Below, in pieces: positions 35,306 to 47,010 of a stretch of DNA of 64,000 nt; position 1 is the stretch's first letter, and the number at the start of each line of letters is the position of its first letter. The stretch comes from Trichoplusia ni. Taxonomy: Eukaryota; Arthropoda; Insecta; Lepidoptera; Noctuidae. Below the pieces are notes generated by a model that searched no databases, was not told where the DNA came from, and was given only the letters and a program-made list of their open reading frames with translations. The DNA is taken from contig NC_039493.1 of assembly GCF_003590095.1 (NCBI RefSeq), forward strand, positions 3,038,001-3,102,000, in the 5' to 3' direction. Both the position numbers and the translations under genes were made by a program.

Positions 35306-36544
35306 GTTAATTAAATATTTATTATTATAAGTGTTCCTTTTAAAAAATCTTCGACAATATGCGACTACTCTGACTAACTTTCTAAGCGATGAATAGTTTT
35401 TGAATATAATCTGTTCTGGACCGACAGTTGTGTGTACTTTTATCGTTTGTTCTAAGTCTATATTTAAATCCTTTGGCCTTTCGTACTCAATAATATTATT
35501 TTTTAGAAATGTAGGTCCAGAAAACCATAATTTATTATTAACTAATAAATTAGGTAGCATTCCCCTAGAAGCGCAGTCTGCAGGGTTTTCTTTGGTTGAG
35601 ACGTGAAACCATTGAGATGAACTCATTGTGTCCAATATTTCAGAGGTCCGATTCGCTACAAAGGTTTTCCACCTGCTAGGATGGCTGTTAAGCCATGATA
35701 GTACCACTGTAGAATCGGTCCATGCTGTTATCTTCTCTTTTGAAATATTGAGTACTTGTGCGGTTTCTATCAAAAGCTTTGATAGCAGTACTGCACCACA
35801 TAACTCTAAGCGTGGAATGCTTATTTGCTTAATGGGGGCTACTCGAGTTTTTGCAACCAACAACGCAACTTGAATTTTACCTGTAGAATCGATAATTCTC
35901 AAGTAAACTACGGCTGAATACGCAGCTTTGGAAGCGTCACTAAACCCGTGCAGCTCCCGATCGTCAGTCGAACTTGTACCAAGCCACCGAGGTATCCGCA
36001 CTTTGGTAAGTAATGACACCTCTTCGCGGTAAGTCTTCCACTCAGTTACTAATTCAGGGCTTAAAACTTCATCCCAACCAACACCTGTCAGCCATAACTT
36101 CTGAATAAACATCTTTGCTAGGACTATACTAGGCGCTAACCAACCTAATGGATCGAACAAGCGAGCTATGTCGGATATTATAAATCTTTTTGTTACAGAT
36201 GTAGATGTTGGCGGCGGGAGATTCACCGAGTATAGGAAGGTATCATTTAAGCGGTTCCAGGTAAGTCCCAGAATTTTTATAGTACTATCTAGTTTAATTT
36301 CTATGTTCTTGGTCTGTATTTCTTTTTCCTTTAATAATATGTTCTCTTTGTCCTTATCCCTATGATTGTCCTCATTTTTTATTTGACCTGTTTGCTGTAT
36401 TGAAGTAATCTTATCAGCTAATTCTTGATTGTTACTGTTCCACTTCTGCAATGTAAAGCCACCCTTCTCCAGTAATTCCATCATTTGTTTACAGATTTCT
36501 ACGCCTTCTTCTATACTATCACATCCAGTCATTAAATCGTCCAT
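35192..36544 (-). pseudogene. BEL/Pao reverse transcriptase C-terminus and RNase H, frame-broken
   Basis: A 450-codon frame opening at MDDLMTGCDS, the second half of the reverse transcriptase active site. It continues through the thumb/connection region (LGLTWN, FDPLGWLAPSIVLAKMFIQKLW) into RNase H (HGFSDASKAAYSAVVY, ISIPRLELCGA, WTDSTVVLSWL, NPADCASRG). Similarity ends near RVVAYC; past about 35310 this frame runs off into unrelated residues while the proper continuation lies in the next frame. A second one-base break is inferred at about 35308-35314. The apparent start Met is internal to the original polyprotein. Confidence 0.88.
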
Positions 36545-39198
36545 ATAAAATTATTTAAGACTTTAGCAGCCGCCAGAGGATACTTGTCTCCTTCATCGTA
36601 TGCGATTTGATGTAGTGTTCGAACTGCCTGATACGGTGCCGAGGCTGTTCCAAAAGTCACCGTTAGCAGCTCATAATCCTTTATTGGTTTTTTTGGATCA
36701 TCACGCCAGAGTATTCTTTGATATACGACGTCTTCCTCAGTTACCCTAATTTGACGGTACATTTTAACGATGTCCGCCACAATACCAATAGCATGTTCTC
36801 TCCATCGCATAATTGTATGCCTCAAGTCGGCTTGTAGTGTCGGCCCAACCATCAGAGTGTCGTTGAGCGATACTCCCTTTTTATTTTTTTCAGAAGCATT
36901 AAACACAACACGTACCTTCGTCGTGGTCTTATCTTCTCTAATAACCGCGTGATGGGGTAAGTAAACCGCTTCATTCATTTTATTATCGTCGCTTTTTACA
37001 GCTCTTAAATGTCCTAATTGTAAATACTCATTAATTACTTCTGTATACCTTTGTTTTAAATTTGTGTTCTTATTTAATCTTTTTTCTAACGATTTGAATC
37101 TTATTTCAGCTATTTCACGAGAACCTCCGGCCTTACATTCAGGATTATCATCGCGGAACGGTAAGTGTACTATATATCTTCCTGTATCATCTCGCTTAGT
37201 AGTTTTACTATATAATTCTTCGCATTTTTGCTCTTCTGGACTTAAGATTTTCTTTGTACTAGTTTGCTCTTCTATCTCCCAAAACTTTTTCAGGAGTTGA
37301 TCTTCGTTGAACTGTGCATTATGAACGGTTATATTTTTAATGTGATGCCTTGACCTATCAATATCCGAACTGACAACACCGGAAAGGACCCATCCTAAAG
37401 TGGTGTTCTGTGCCATAAGAGTACCAGACGGACTCTTAATTATGCCTTCCTTGACGATGTAACCATAAACATCTGCACCCAATAAGATGTCTATTTTATT
37501 GGGTATGTTGAACTTAGGATCTGCCAAACACAGACCGTGGATGTCAATCCAATCAAATGAACTTGGTTGAATACATCGCTCCGGTAAGTATGATGTGATC
37601 TTACTCAAGACGTAGGCATTTATCTTAAGTTGAAAATCAACATGGACTGTTGATTTGATTGTAACCTGTACCATGTGCTTCGCAATGATTGATTGATTAT
37701 TGCCTAAACCTGAAACAAGCCCTTGAACTGGAATTTTCTTAAGACTAAGAAATTGGACGGTAGCTTCTGTTATAAAACAAGCTTGTGAGCCTGGATCAAG
37801 AAGGGCTCGAACAGTCTGGAATTCACCAGTCTTTGACTCGGCTTTTATTAACGCAGTAGCTAATAACACCTGTCTGGGCTTGGGAACCTTACCTGTAGAC
37901 AAGCACGTCACAATGGGATTATCACTAGTCGAAGAACTAGTGCTATCCACCATAGGCGTTGCTGCTGCATCTTGGCCTTTATTCTCTGGCTCTCCGTAAG
38001 GGTGCAGCAAGGAATGATGGCGCTTTTTGCAAACTCTACAGGAGGTCTGCTTTTTACAGTCGTACACTGTATGATTGCTGCCTAAACAATTGAAGCATAT
38101 TTTATTCTTTGCTACAAACTCGCGCCTGCTTACTATGGACTGTTTAGCAAATTGTTTACAGAAACAGAGCTTGTGAGGGTCCGAGCAGTATTCGCAACGT
38201 ACAATATAGGATGACTTTGTGGCTATCATCACTTTAGAGCTATGAGCGTGTGAACTGTTACTGACCTGGTATCCGACAGCTTTCCTGGGCTCGATACATT
38301 CTAGCGCCCGAAAGCGACTTTCCATAAACGTTTGAAACTGCTGAAAGGTTGGCAATTCGTTGCTGGAAATGTTAGAAACGCTTAACTCCCACTGCTTCCT
38401 GGTCTCATTATCTAATTTGAACGTTACGATATGGATGATGATAACGTCCCATGTACTCACATCGATATTAAGATTTGTTAGCGCACTTAAACAGTCACTT
38501 GTGGTATCTAACAATTCCTTTAACGCGCTAGCTGATTCGACATTTATACGTTTTTGGCCAAACAATCTTTTCAGAATACAATTAGTTAGGTACTTCTTAT
38601 TAGCATAACGCCTCTCTAATTGTGACCAACATTCGCTATAATTAGCAGCTGAAATTGGTGTGTGCCTGACCAACTGTTCAGCTTCACCTGTAAGGTGGCT
38701 CTTCAGATAGTGCAGTTTTTGAACATTGTCTAATGAAGAATTTTCGTGAACTAAAGATATAAACAAATCGTGAAAGGTTGTCCATTCACTGTATTTGCCT
38801 GAAAAGGTTGGGATTGCAATTTTCGGTAACTTTACGAACGAATTGGATGATTTTGAATTACCACTATTATTGTTAGGACCGCCCTTTGGAATTTGCGACT
38901 CACTAACAACATTGAGCTTGTTAAGAATAGACTTCATTAAACATTTACATGTAATGTAAGTATCTTCGGTTGAATCATAAATATCCACAACCTTTTGACC
39001 TATTATATCCTCTAATTTATAATGACCGTAAATTTGAGTTTTAGTATTTTTAAATGAATCCCAATCATTTTCAAGTAATTCAAGTCTTGCTTGAATATAT
39101 TCTAAAGTAAGTCTATCTTTCGGACACTTTTTAACATTAGTTAAAGCTTTTTGAATAACATTTTGAAGGTCTTTTAATATATTAATTTTGCCTTCCAT
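36532..39198 (-). CDS. BEL/Pao gag-protease-reverse transcriptase (5' part of polyprotein)
   Basis: An 888-codon frame starting at ATG 39198. The first third matches BEL/Pao Gag (the DUF1759-type region LPKIAIPTFSGKYSEW). Next come cysteine-histidine knuckles (CFNCLGSNHTVYDC, then CRVCKKRHH), followed by an aspartic protease region with LLDPGSQACFI, where DPGS stands in place of the usual D[ST]G. The reverse transcriptase N-terminal half follows (VVFNAS, SLNDTLMVGP, MYRQI). The frame stops at 36532-36534, just as the catalytic YxDD region should be read; that motif lies in another frame immediately downstream. A one-base frame break is therefore inferred near 36545. Confidence 0.9.
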   Translation of the reverse strand: MEGKINILKDLQNVIQKALTNVKKCPKDRLTLEYIQARLELLENDWDSFKNTKTQIYGHYKLEDIIGQKVVDIYDSTEDTYITCKCLMKSILNKLNVVSESQIPKGGPNNNSGNSKSSNSFVKLPKIAIPTFSGKYSEWTTFHDLFISLVHENSSLDNVQKLHYLKSHLTGEAEQLVRHTPISAANYSECWSQLERRYANKKYLTNCILKRLFGQKRINVESASALKELLDTTSDCLSALTNLNIDVSTWDVIIIHIVTFKLDNETRKQWELSVSNISSNELPTFQQFQTFMESRFRALECIEPRKAVGYQVSNSSHAHSSKVMIATKSSYIVRCEYCSDPHKLCFCKQFAKQSIVSRREFVAKNKICFNCLGSNHTVYDCKKQTSCRVCKKRHHSLLHPYGEPENKGQDAAATPMVDSTSSSTSDNPIVTCLSTGKVPKPRQVLLATALIKAESKTGEFQTVRALLDPGSQACFITEATVQFLSLKKIPVQGLVSGLGNNQSIIAKHMVQVTIKSTVHVDFQLKINAYVLSKITSYLPERCIQPSSFDWIDIHGLCLADPKFNIPNKIDILLGADVYGYIVKEGIIKSPSGTLMAQNTTLGWVLSGVVSSDIDRSRHHIKNITVHNAQFNEDQLLKKFWEIEEQTSTKKILSPEEQKCEELYSKTTKRDDTGRYIVHLPFRDDNPECKAGGSREIAEIRFKSLEKRLNKNTNLKQRYTEVINEYLQLGHLRAVKSDDNKMNEAVYLPHHAVIREDKTTTKVRVVFNASEKNKKGVSLNDTLMVGPTLQADLRHTIMRWREHAIGIVADIVKMYRQIRVTEEDVVYQRILWRDDPKKPIKDYELLTVTFGTASAPYQAVRTLHQIAYDEGDKYPLAAAKVLNNFIWTI

Positions 39199-39795
39199 GT
39201 TCTTGATATTAAATAATTTATGAAATGTTTTACAATTAATGAATTCGAATGAAGTCTCAAAGAATCCGAAAAATTTTACAAGTGTTTGAAATACAAATTC
39301 ACTCTTTCAGAAATCGGGCATAGGTCTTAGAATTATTCTAAGTCCTATCTATATACACAGTCTTAAAACTAAGTTGAAATATCTATATATAATTACAAAA
39401 TTTTAAAGTTAAAATGTCCTTGAAATAAAGTTCAAATTGGCTTGACTTCTTAATTGTCACTGCTACTTTTTTTTGCTCGATTAATTGTACTCACGGTTGC
39501 ACTTCAATCACACAAACCCGTAGACTGATTGAACTGGTCGATGCTAGTGGCGCCCTCTATGGCGTCACTTTGAACTGGAACTCCCCGCAATCACTGGCTC
39601 CGTCCACCTTGCTGCACGAAGCTGTTTCTTCTTCAACTCGGAGGCTGATCTTGATAACGGTGGCGCCCTCTGTGGCCATCCGTTGAACTATAATCCCAGT
39701 ACTTTGCCGCAGCGATCCACTGCGAGTACTTGGGATGCGGACCAAAGCTGGCACCGCTGCACTCCAAAAAAGTCTAGACTTAACCGGGTCTGACT

Positions 39796-39813
39796 TCCGG
39801 CTCGCTTGGACCA
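39796..39813 (-). other. Primer binding site of the BEL/Pao element
   Basis: Two bases inside the 5' LTR, the minus strand begins TGGTCCAAGCGAGCC. TGG is the complement of a tRNA 3' CCA end, as expected for a tRNA-primed retrotransposon. The tRNA species was not determined. Confidence 0.7.
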
Positions 39814-39815
39814 AA

Positions 39816-40018
39816 TGTTAAGCACCGAGCTGAAGAACTGCACTGATAAATTAAAACAACACTGTTTGGTCTGCGAGAGAGTCATATATTGAAAATGTTT
39901 CAAAATGTATATGTCAACTCATGTAACGAAACCATAGCGCGATCTAATTCGACGTCAATGCCATCTATCGCGCTATGGTTTAACTAATTACTATTATAAT
40001 ACATTTTGCTCTTGAACA
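39816..40018 (-). repeat. BEL/Pao 5' LTR
   Basis: This is the upstream LTR in the element's own orientation and would carry its promoter. No difference from the 3' LTR was seen on reading both. The right-hand copy of the ACCTG target duplication follows directly. Confidence 0.93.
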
Positions 40019-40023
40019 ACCTG

Positions 40024-43000
40024 ACAAATTATTATCTTCAGTTTTAATGGTCGTGTTGTAATTTTGTTATTTGGTATGGCGTATTATCACGCAGAAAATG
40101 ATTCATTCCAGAATATAATGCTAGCAAAATCACAAAAGCGAGCTTCTCTCTTCAGAAACACTTCATGTGTACACATTATCATTACTTTAATTAAATTTAT
40201 GTGTATTAAGGACCTTTTTGCTAAACAGGCTGCCTTTTTGCTGAAACATTTCCTGATAACAAGACAAAATAAGCGAGGACTTGTAAATAAGAAAATGTAA
40301 TTTACTGGTGACGTCTCGCAACCCGCTTACCGCTACATGTGTGGGTGACGCACACATGCACACTGTGTGCTGTATGCAGACAGGCTAATATATTCAGTTA
40401 GGATTTGTTCCTATTCATAAATGGAATGTGATTGGTTATTAAATGTTGTTATTGCGAGTATATCCCGTCGTGTTCACACTGTTCATGAGTTGTTCAACAT
40501 ACGTTTGCATGTAGGTCCCCTCTGGTGTGAGACGAGCATGCCGCAAACTGCAGATGTTTAACGTTTGTTTGAAGTGTTTGTGGGCGACAGGAGCGACACG
40601 CGCCAAGAGTGTTCACAAAGTTTTCTCATTTGGGATCCCGATACAGATTTGATGTCTGTTTAAAATGGTTGCAATGTGGGAATGGGTGTGGAGTACTACT
40701 TTAAATATGTTATTTCAGTATGTTTTAATAATTGGAGACTTAAGCACAAGAGATTAGACATCGAGAATAAGTAAAATTAATTAATTGAGCGAAGAGTACC
40801 GTACAAACAGTTTGTTGAAGGCTAAACGAAAGGATAAACGGAAGAGAAAATCTCACATAACAGGAAAATTAGTAATAAGAAGAAAAACACACACAAAGAG
40901 AAAGTGGGTTTTGTTTTTCATTTGTTTAAACGTTGGCGTGTTTGTGTAAAGTCATGCAGGCTCGGCCGCGACTGCACTGAATGTATTATAATTATAATTA
41001 ATACGTGTGTCAGTCACCAGAGGGCGGCACCTGGGAGCGAGGGGCGGGGGGCGGGGGTGCAGACAGCGTGTTGTGTGTCCATTACGCTGATGAGCGACGT
41101 CCAATTATTGTTACCACTTAATGCGTTAATTGTTTGAGCTTAATCACGCTCACACTGTTATTATGTGGTTCATATGTCCCCATATTGTACACCCATATTT
41201 CGTGTCTGATCTCTCTTTACAAATCGGCTCCCATAAGTAAGTGTATCCATTTTCCTTTGTTACGTTGTAACTATGAGTCGTGTGTACTTAGGACGGAGCC
41301 ATTTTTATTTGACATATGATCAAATGGCGCTCAATTTTATTGTGATGGATGGGCCCAACACAATCAAGCGCGGGACCACGCTGTGGATGTGATATTTATA
41401 TTGCTTCTATACAATATGAAGACATGAGGGTAATTCGAAATAAAGGAAACAAATATCGGTTTCGTGATGGAATCAATTACGCGACAGTTTAAAAGCTAAG
41501 TTCCGAGCTCTTGTCTTAATCGGATCATCAATTAAGGAGCCCCCCCCCCGTCCTCGCTACATTTACTCCTTACAGGGCAGTCGGTCGGATCGCTCGGACG
41601 AGTCCATCGCAGCAACAATCTAATGTTTTTCTTTTGTTCATGGTTATCACGCCGGAGATCTGTAATTAAGATCTCGACTGATTCTAATTACGACTCGACT
41701 TCAATTTCCCCTTTCGTGATAGACGTGGAGCCGCATGTTTTCGTCTTTTTCTTTTTGAATAATTTAAGGTTATAATATAATTCGCTTTTAATATCAAGCA
41801 AAGGACTTGAATCAAAGTTAGTTTCACTAAGAAATAAGCAAATAGAGCTCTATTATATAGCCATATTACCAATACCTGTGATTTTTTGATCCCAGGACTT
41901 CGATCTTCGAGCTGTAATCCATCACCCTCGTACCGAGAAGGTAATTTGTACCTTTTATAAGTCAATACATGTATTAGGGACTGAAAGATGTACTACATCA
42001 CTTACTCGCCCCGGGATAGACATACACATAGTACTTACTAAAGAGAGGATTTTAATATCGCCCTCTGTAAAAAGTGTTACATACTCTATACACATACACT
42101 TATGTGTGTGTGTGTGTGTGTGTGCTGGGTAAAAGCTATTTAATTAACTCGTGGCGTTTCGCTCGGCTTTATAGGGGCTCACTTAGAAGCACTCCGCCTG
42201 AAGCAAACCCGCGCGTAATCCTTGTAGCGCACCTGCGAGCTGCGATGAGATTCAATTGTTTCATTTACTTTACAATCATTAGGAATTATTTAATACACAC
42301 TTTTCATGAATAACGCGTAAATATATTGATATCTAGTTTGAACAGTTAATATGTAACTGCGGCTGTTTTTGAAGGTTTGAAACGTTGTTATTGCATGTGT
42401 ATAAAATGCTTTGTGAATAGTTAATTTATTTGGCGCATATCGAAACGAGTTCAGTGAATTAAAATCCAATTAGTCCTGTCCGTTCCGGAACGTATCGAGG
42501 ATTTTATTTATATTTTATTCATTTTTAATTTTGATACATTTTATAACAGTAGCGTGTAGGCAATAACTATACATGACGCATGGTAACAACATATACAGAA
42601 TACATAGATCAGTAGAAACACTCATATATCTGTAAAAGGCTACTCTTTAGTATAGGGTGTTGGCGAAGGATCTAAGTAGCCTAAATAAATAAGCTCGAGC
42701 ACCTGGGAAGTCAACACAATTGTCCAGTTGCCCGCCTACGTGACCGCCGGCGCTAACTGTCGGGGATAAACTTATTTGTGTCCTTAGGCAGGGACGTTTA
42801 GCTAGCAATCTGTTTCTTTTGTTGCTTTAAAGGATCCAGAAATGCTTGTCCTGTGACTGTATGTCTTTGGGTACGCGACTTAAATGTTTGAAACCCTCCT
42901 GCGACGTAAGAATTACAATTGTAAGAGCCGGAATCTTTAAAAAAACGAGTAGTTTTTATAGTTTACTAATTTTTTCCCAATATAACCAGTGAGACGAAGA

Positions 43001-44513
43001 TATGATTTAGCTAAAAAGACGTAATAAATAAACTCCGCCTGTATTTTAGTAAAGTTTTATCGCAGCAGGCACTCCGTGTAATACACAAAGAAGGCGGTAA
43101 TTTGCCGCGCGAGTGGAGCCGCGAGTTAATTATTTGCGCGGCGCCGACTTTAATCGCGGCTCGGATATTTAATTCCTGAAACCAGAGTCTGATGTTAAAT
43201 ACATAAATATACTCGCTGTTATGTTAATTACTTAAATAAATATCATGTTTTAATAACATCGAGTCGAACCAAAGTATTACGAGTAATGAACGTGATTTAA
43301 TTTGTTTTCGTGTTTCGACGAGTAATAATGTGTTACTAGCCCTGTTTTGCGGGTTCACTCGCCAAATAATTAATATCATCATCATCATCATTAGATGGCT
43401 AAATCCTTAAAACTAAGTCCATTGATTGAATATAAATATTGATGACTAGCAAAAACCAATTTACTTTAATTATAATTACAGACTAATGAAAGTGGTTGTT
43501 GTGAGGCACACTTTCATTTTTCAAAGAGAGGGATAGACAAAATGATATGTGCCGAATTCGAATGTCCTTTGTTCACACGAAACACATGAACACTCATACA
43601 TAAAGATAGACAGTAACTGAGTGCTCATACGTAAAGTATTGAATCCTTTGTATTGCTTAGCGGTGTAAACAAGACCCTCATACATATTATGAAGGTAATT
43701 ACTTCCCGAAGTAAATATTATTAAAATTACCAATTATTGAATATTGAGCCTTTATTGGGCGAATTGGAAAAAATAACGAAACGAGAACATTTTTCATGCA
43801 CGTTAATGAATTATTATGAAATATTTCATAATTTTCCAAGTACCTAATGCCTTATTTTGTAGAGTCTTGTTAAGGAGAAGTGTTGCCGATGATTATGAAT
43901 GTATTTTTAAACTCCAAGAAGAGATAATGAGCCAATGTTGGCGTTCTTTGAAATTGGGGATTAAGTCATAATCTTAAACAAAGTATTCTAATCGGTCGAC
44001 TGAACAATTAACCTGATTATTTCGAAAGTATTAGTATTATACTAGATTAAAAGTTATTACGGTTCTTAAGATAGTGTCTGGTGACAGTTCTTTATTCAAG
44101 TGTAATAGGGATGCTGTTAGAGATAACAAGAAGGTAGCTGACAAAAGAGTCCATATAGTGGTCACTCAACGTGTAGTGCATGTATCATACTCGTATGTAC
44201 TGTCGGGTCGAGTCTGGATGAGGCTAGCACAGGACCGCAGAAATTGGCACGAGAAAGGGGAGGCCTATGCCCAGCAGTGGGAGGATAAAGGCTGTGTATG
44301 ATGATTATGATGATGTACTCTGTAACATTATTCCTAGTCCTCGTACTGTTGAAGTTTGTTTGATGATCGTAAGCGTGGTACAGATTTATTTGTTACCAAA
44401 GAGAGTGTAGTAGTTGTCGGAGCAATGACTTAATGAATCTGTTAGGAAACAAGCTTTTACCAGAAAAACTCGAGAAAATAAATGTAGAGCTGATGAGATT
44501 GGTCATTCATTAT
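40024..44513. other. Non-coding stretch with microsatellites
   Basis: No supported exon. Contents seen: a (GT)n microsatellite at about 42104-42123, a nine-base C-run at about 41541, an (ATC)n run near 43375-43391, and GC-richer islands with AT-rich homeodomain-like words at 42690-42780 and 43060-43170. An RTE tail fragment is listed separately. Short open frames lack domain signatures. Confidence 0.4.
44215..44315 (+). mobile_element. RTE LINE 3' end fragment
   Basis: Encodes RVWMRLAQDRRNWHEKG then EAYAQQWEDKG before a stop, matching the end of the fuller RTE copy (SWMREAENRSQWRALG, EAYVQQWTAIG at 55836-55916). It is followed by the 'tgatgattatgatgatg' tail typical of RTE insertions. Only the last 30 or so codons survive. 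Confidence 0.75.
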
Positions 44514-44745
44514 AATGGTTTCTTAGGTTTACGCGAATGTTAGACATTGAAATGAAACTACTTTTACGGATTTTATCGCGGTTTAATTTTCATCATCATC
44601 GTAACATCTTCTATCAAGACGAACGCCATCTCAGTCTGCCCGTGACCATGATACCTGCAAAGGTTTCGAAACGTCGGTAACTAAAATCTAAAATTAAACC
44701 ACGATAAAATCCGTAAAAGTAGTTTCATTTCAACATTCATTATAA
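44514..44745. mobile_element. Fold-back MITE-like element with 44-bp inverted arms
   Basis: The arms at 44547-44590 and 44690-44733 are reverse complements over 44 bases with about one mismatch. They enclose a 99-base centre with 'gtttcgaaacgtcgg'. A short extension, 'tggtttcttaggtttacgcg', precedes the left arm and also occurs in the copy at 22444, so the true unit is somewhat longer than the arms. A third fragment lies at 16058-16090. There is no coding capacity, so it would be mobilised in trans if at all. Confidence 0.75.
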
Positions 44746-45023
44746 CTTAAATAAAAGGAATCTTTTAAATTTACGCATTTTCGCAAGCGATGCCACTTCG
44801 ACTAGTGTATGTTAGCGATCACCTTTTTGTAATTTTCCTTATCTCCTTTCCTGTGCTAGGGTGCTATCCCGAACATATTCCTTAACAAAACTTCTTCAGG
44901 ACTTTGCCCCTTCGAAACGAATGCGAGGTTACAACTAAGTAAGTTAATGGGTTATACTTATATTATACGTTCAAAAATATATTTTAGCAGGTATGATATA
45001 GTACAGACGAGAAAATCTCATAA

Positions 45024-45080
45024 ATAAAGGGAAGCCCATGCCAAAAAGTGGGTTATCGAAGGCTAATGATGATGTTGAAA
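45024..45080 (+). repeat. RTE LINE tail remnant
   Basis: 'aataaagggaagcccatgcc' followed by 'aaaaagtgggttatcgaaggc' and 'taatgatgatgttg' resembles the degenerate end of an RTE element, as at 55884-55925 and 44250-44315. Confidence 0.5.
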
Positions 45081-45900
45081 TAAGCTTAATATTGCGTGCA
45101 GTGTAAGTCCCAGGGGCAGCATGTGGAACACAATGCTGAGTTTGCTCTAGGATATTTCTTTGCTTAAATATTTATTTCTCTCCACTCGCAGATAGTGAAC
45201 CTGCCTCTATATTGTTCTGAAAGCTATCCGTAGTTCAGATTGTTACTTATTTATATGAACAAAATAAAACATTCAGAGAGTTGCCAAAACTACACAAAAG
45301 TTCTAGGCTTTTAAATTGGCTGGAGTGTTCGAGTGCCGGGAGTTCGGTAACGCTCTACAAACATGAACCTTTACTAACAAAATGTATTTTTGTGTTTCCA
45401 ACAATGTTTGCGTATTGGAGGCGAGCAAAAACATCAACATCGGGCCTACATACATCACACTAAATGAATTTAAAACGAATTGCAAGAATAGCGAAAGTAA
45501 CAAGTATAATAATATCGCTGAGTGCGAGCCCCGCCCCCCTCCTCCCCCTCCTCCCCCACCCCTCGCCCCTCCGATATCACTCCAAGTATGATTTATCAAA
45601 AGCTTTCACGTTCACTTATTTTTGTTGATACATTGCTTCGCGGCACATACAAGTAGACACCCGAATTAAAACCTTGTGCCAACGCAATAAGGATTTCTAG
45701 ACGTGTACGCACAATCTGTTGAATTGAATATGCGTGAAATGTAAGAATGTTCCGATCCTATTTGCGCTTCCTGGAGATATCGCGCCGAGTTTGAGGTGAG
45801 GCTCTACGAAAAGGTCTGGAGTGTCGTAGCTCGTAGCACTTTTCTACGTGCTACGAAGCTACGAGGTAACGCATGTAGTCCGATGATTTATGAATAAATT

Positions 45901-46596
45901 ATCCCACCAAAAACATTAAATGTAAAAAAATGCCAAGTCTCTCGATGCAGTCTTTCCATCGTAAAAAGTTTTGAGATCTCATAGAAACCAAGTCCTATTC
46001 AAAATATGTTGTAGTTATAAATCAACATTTAGTAATTGTATCAATAGTTTTCTTTATATTATAATTATAGTGACTTGGCAATGAGCACAAGAAGAAACAA
46101 ATAAAACGGCATATTTGTAGGAGTTGAAAGTTACACACACCGCATGCGTAAACATTAATATCACAAAATTAATTTTCTTTTGGTTTATCCGTGTCGTCCC
46201 AACCGAATTTCGGCAACGGCAGTCAGTCTTAGTGTACTCTCGATTCATTTACTTTCATAAAGCGATGGCCCGTAAGGTATTCTTAATTATTGTATTGGAG
46301 CATGTAGTCGGTAGTGACCATCATGATTCACACATAACAAATAATCTGATCACTGGTCTCGTCAGTAACATTTGCACATAATTCCAGGCATCAAGCAGCT
46401 TTTAATTTGTGCTCATTGCCAAGTCACTATAATTATAATATAAAGAAAACTATTGATACAATTACTAAATGTTGATTTATAACTACAAAATATTTTGAAT
46501 AGGACTTGGCTTCTATGAGATCTCAAAACTTTTTACGATGGAAAGACTGCATCGAGAGACTTGGCATTTTTTTACATTTAATGTTTTTGGTGGGAT
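45901..46596. mobile_element. 696-bp element with 190-bp near-perfect inverted repeats
   Basis: The left arm 45901-46090 and right arm 46407-46596 are reverse complements over all 190 positions with about two mismatches, around a 316-base centre. The outermost word is ATCCCACCAAAAAC and its complement. No transposase is encoded. No convincing target-site duplication was seen at the borders, so the exact ends may differ slightly. A transcript would form a 190-bp RNA duplex. It is most simply a non-autonomous fold-back DNA transposon; a local inverted duplication is the alternative. Confidence 0.85.
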
Positions 46597-46946
46597 CTCA
46601 TTTATTTTTTGTAAGTGTATTTCTTTCTTTTTTTTTAGGTGTCATAATTTCTAGGACTTCAGCTACTGCTTTGCTTAGAACCCATTCTCTATCTGTATCT
46701 CTTTTGTTTCTTCTCTGAGACTTCGTTACTTCTAATGTAAACAAGCTTAAACTTATATATATATGCATATATATATATCTACTAACTTACAAACTATAGC
46801 TAAACTAAACTAAATAACACGTAAAGTTCTCCGAATATCAATTATCACTACAATATTTTTTAGTTTCGAAATAGTTTTTCATAGACAGGTGGCGCTATCA
46901 AATGAAAATTATCGAATTATTCTGAAGTACTACTTAGACTGCGCTT

Positions 46947-47010
46947 TGTAACGAAACCATAGCGCGATTCAGACACGTACAACGCCATCTATCGAGCGCG
47001 CATACAATAT
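46947..47010 (-). repeat. Degenerate fragment similar to the BEL LTR
   Basis: The stretch 'tgtaacgaaaccatagcgcg' followed by 'att...acgccatctatcg-gcgc' matches the central part of the LTRs at 33527 and 39816, with internal differences. This suggests a remnant of a related, older LTR. Confidence 0.5.

Larger units (their letters stand above)
33527..40018 (-). mobile_element. Full-length BEL/Pao LTR retrotransposon, recently inserted
   Basis: A 6492-bp element on the minus strand, bounded by two 203-bp LTRs that look identical by eye (33527-33729 and 39816-40018). It is flanked by the 5-bp target duplication ACCTG (33522-33526 and 40019-40023). Internal order on the minus strand is gag-like domain with zinc knuckles, aspartic protease, reverse transcriptase, RNase H, integrase with HHCC and a C-terminal basic domain: the BEL/Pao order. 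Identical LTRs mean insertion was recent. Two single-base frame breaks interrupt the polyprotein (near 36545 and near 35310), so this copy is probably non-autonomous unless they are assembly errors. No envelope gene is present. Confidence 0.95.

Noticed and set aside
37000..39200. BEL/Pao element as an endogenous retrovirus with envelope
   Set aside because: No open frame lies between the integrase end and the 3' LTR; only about 220 bases remain, so no envelope gene is present.
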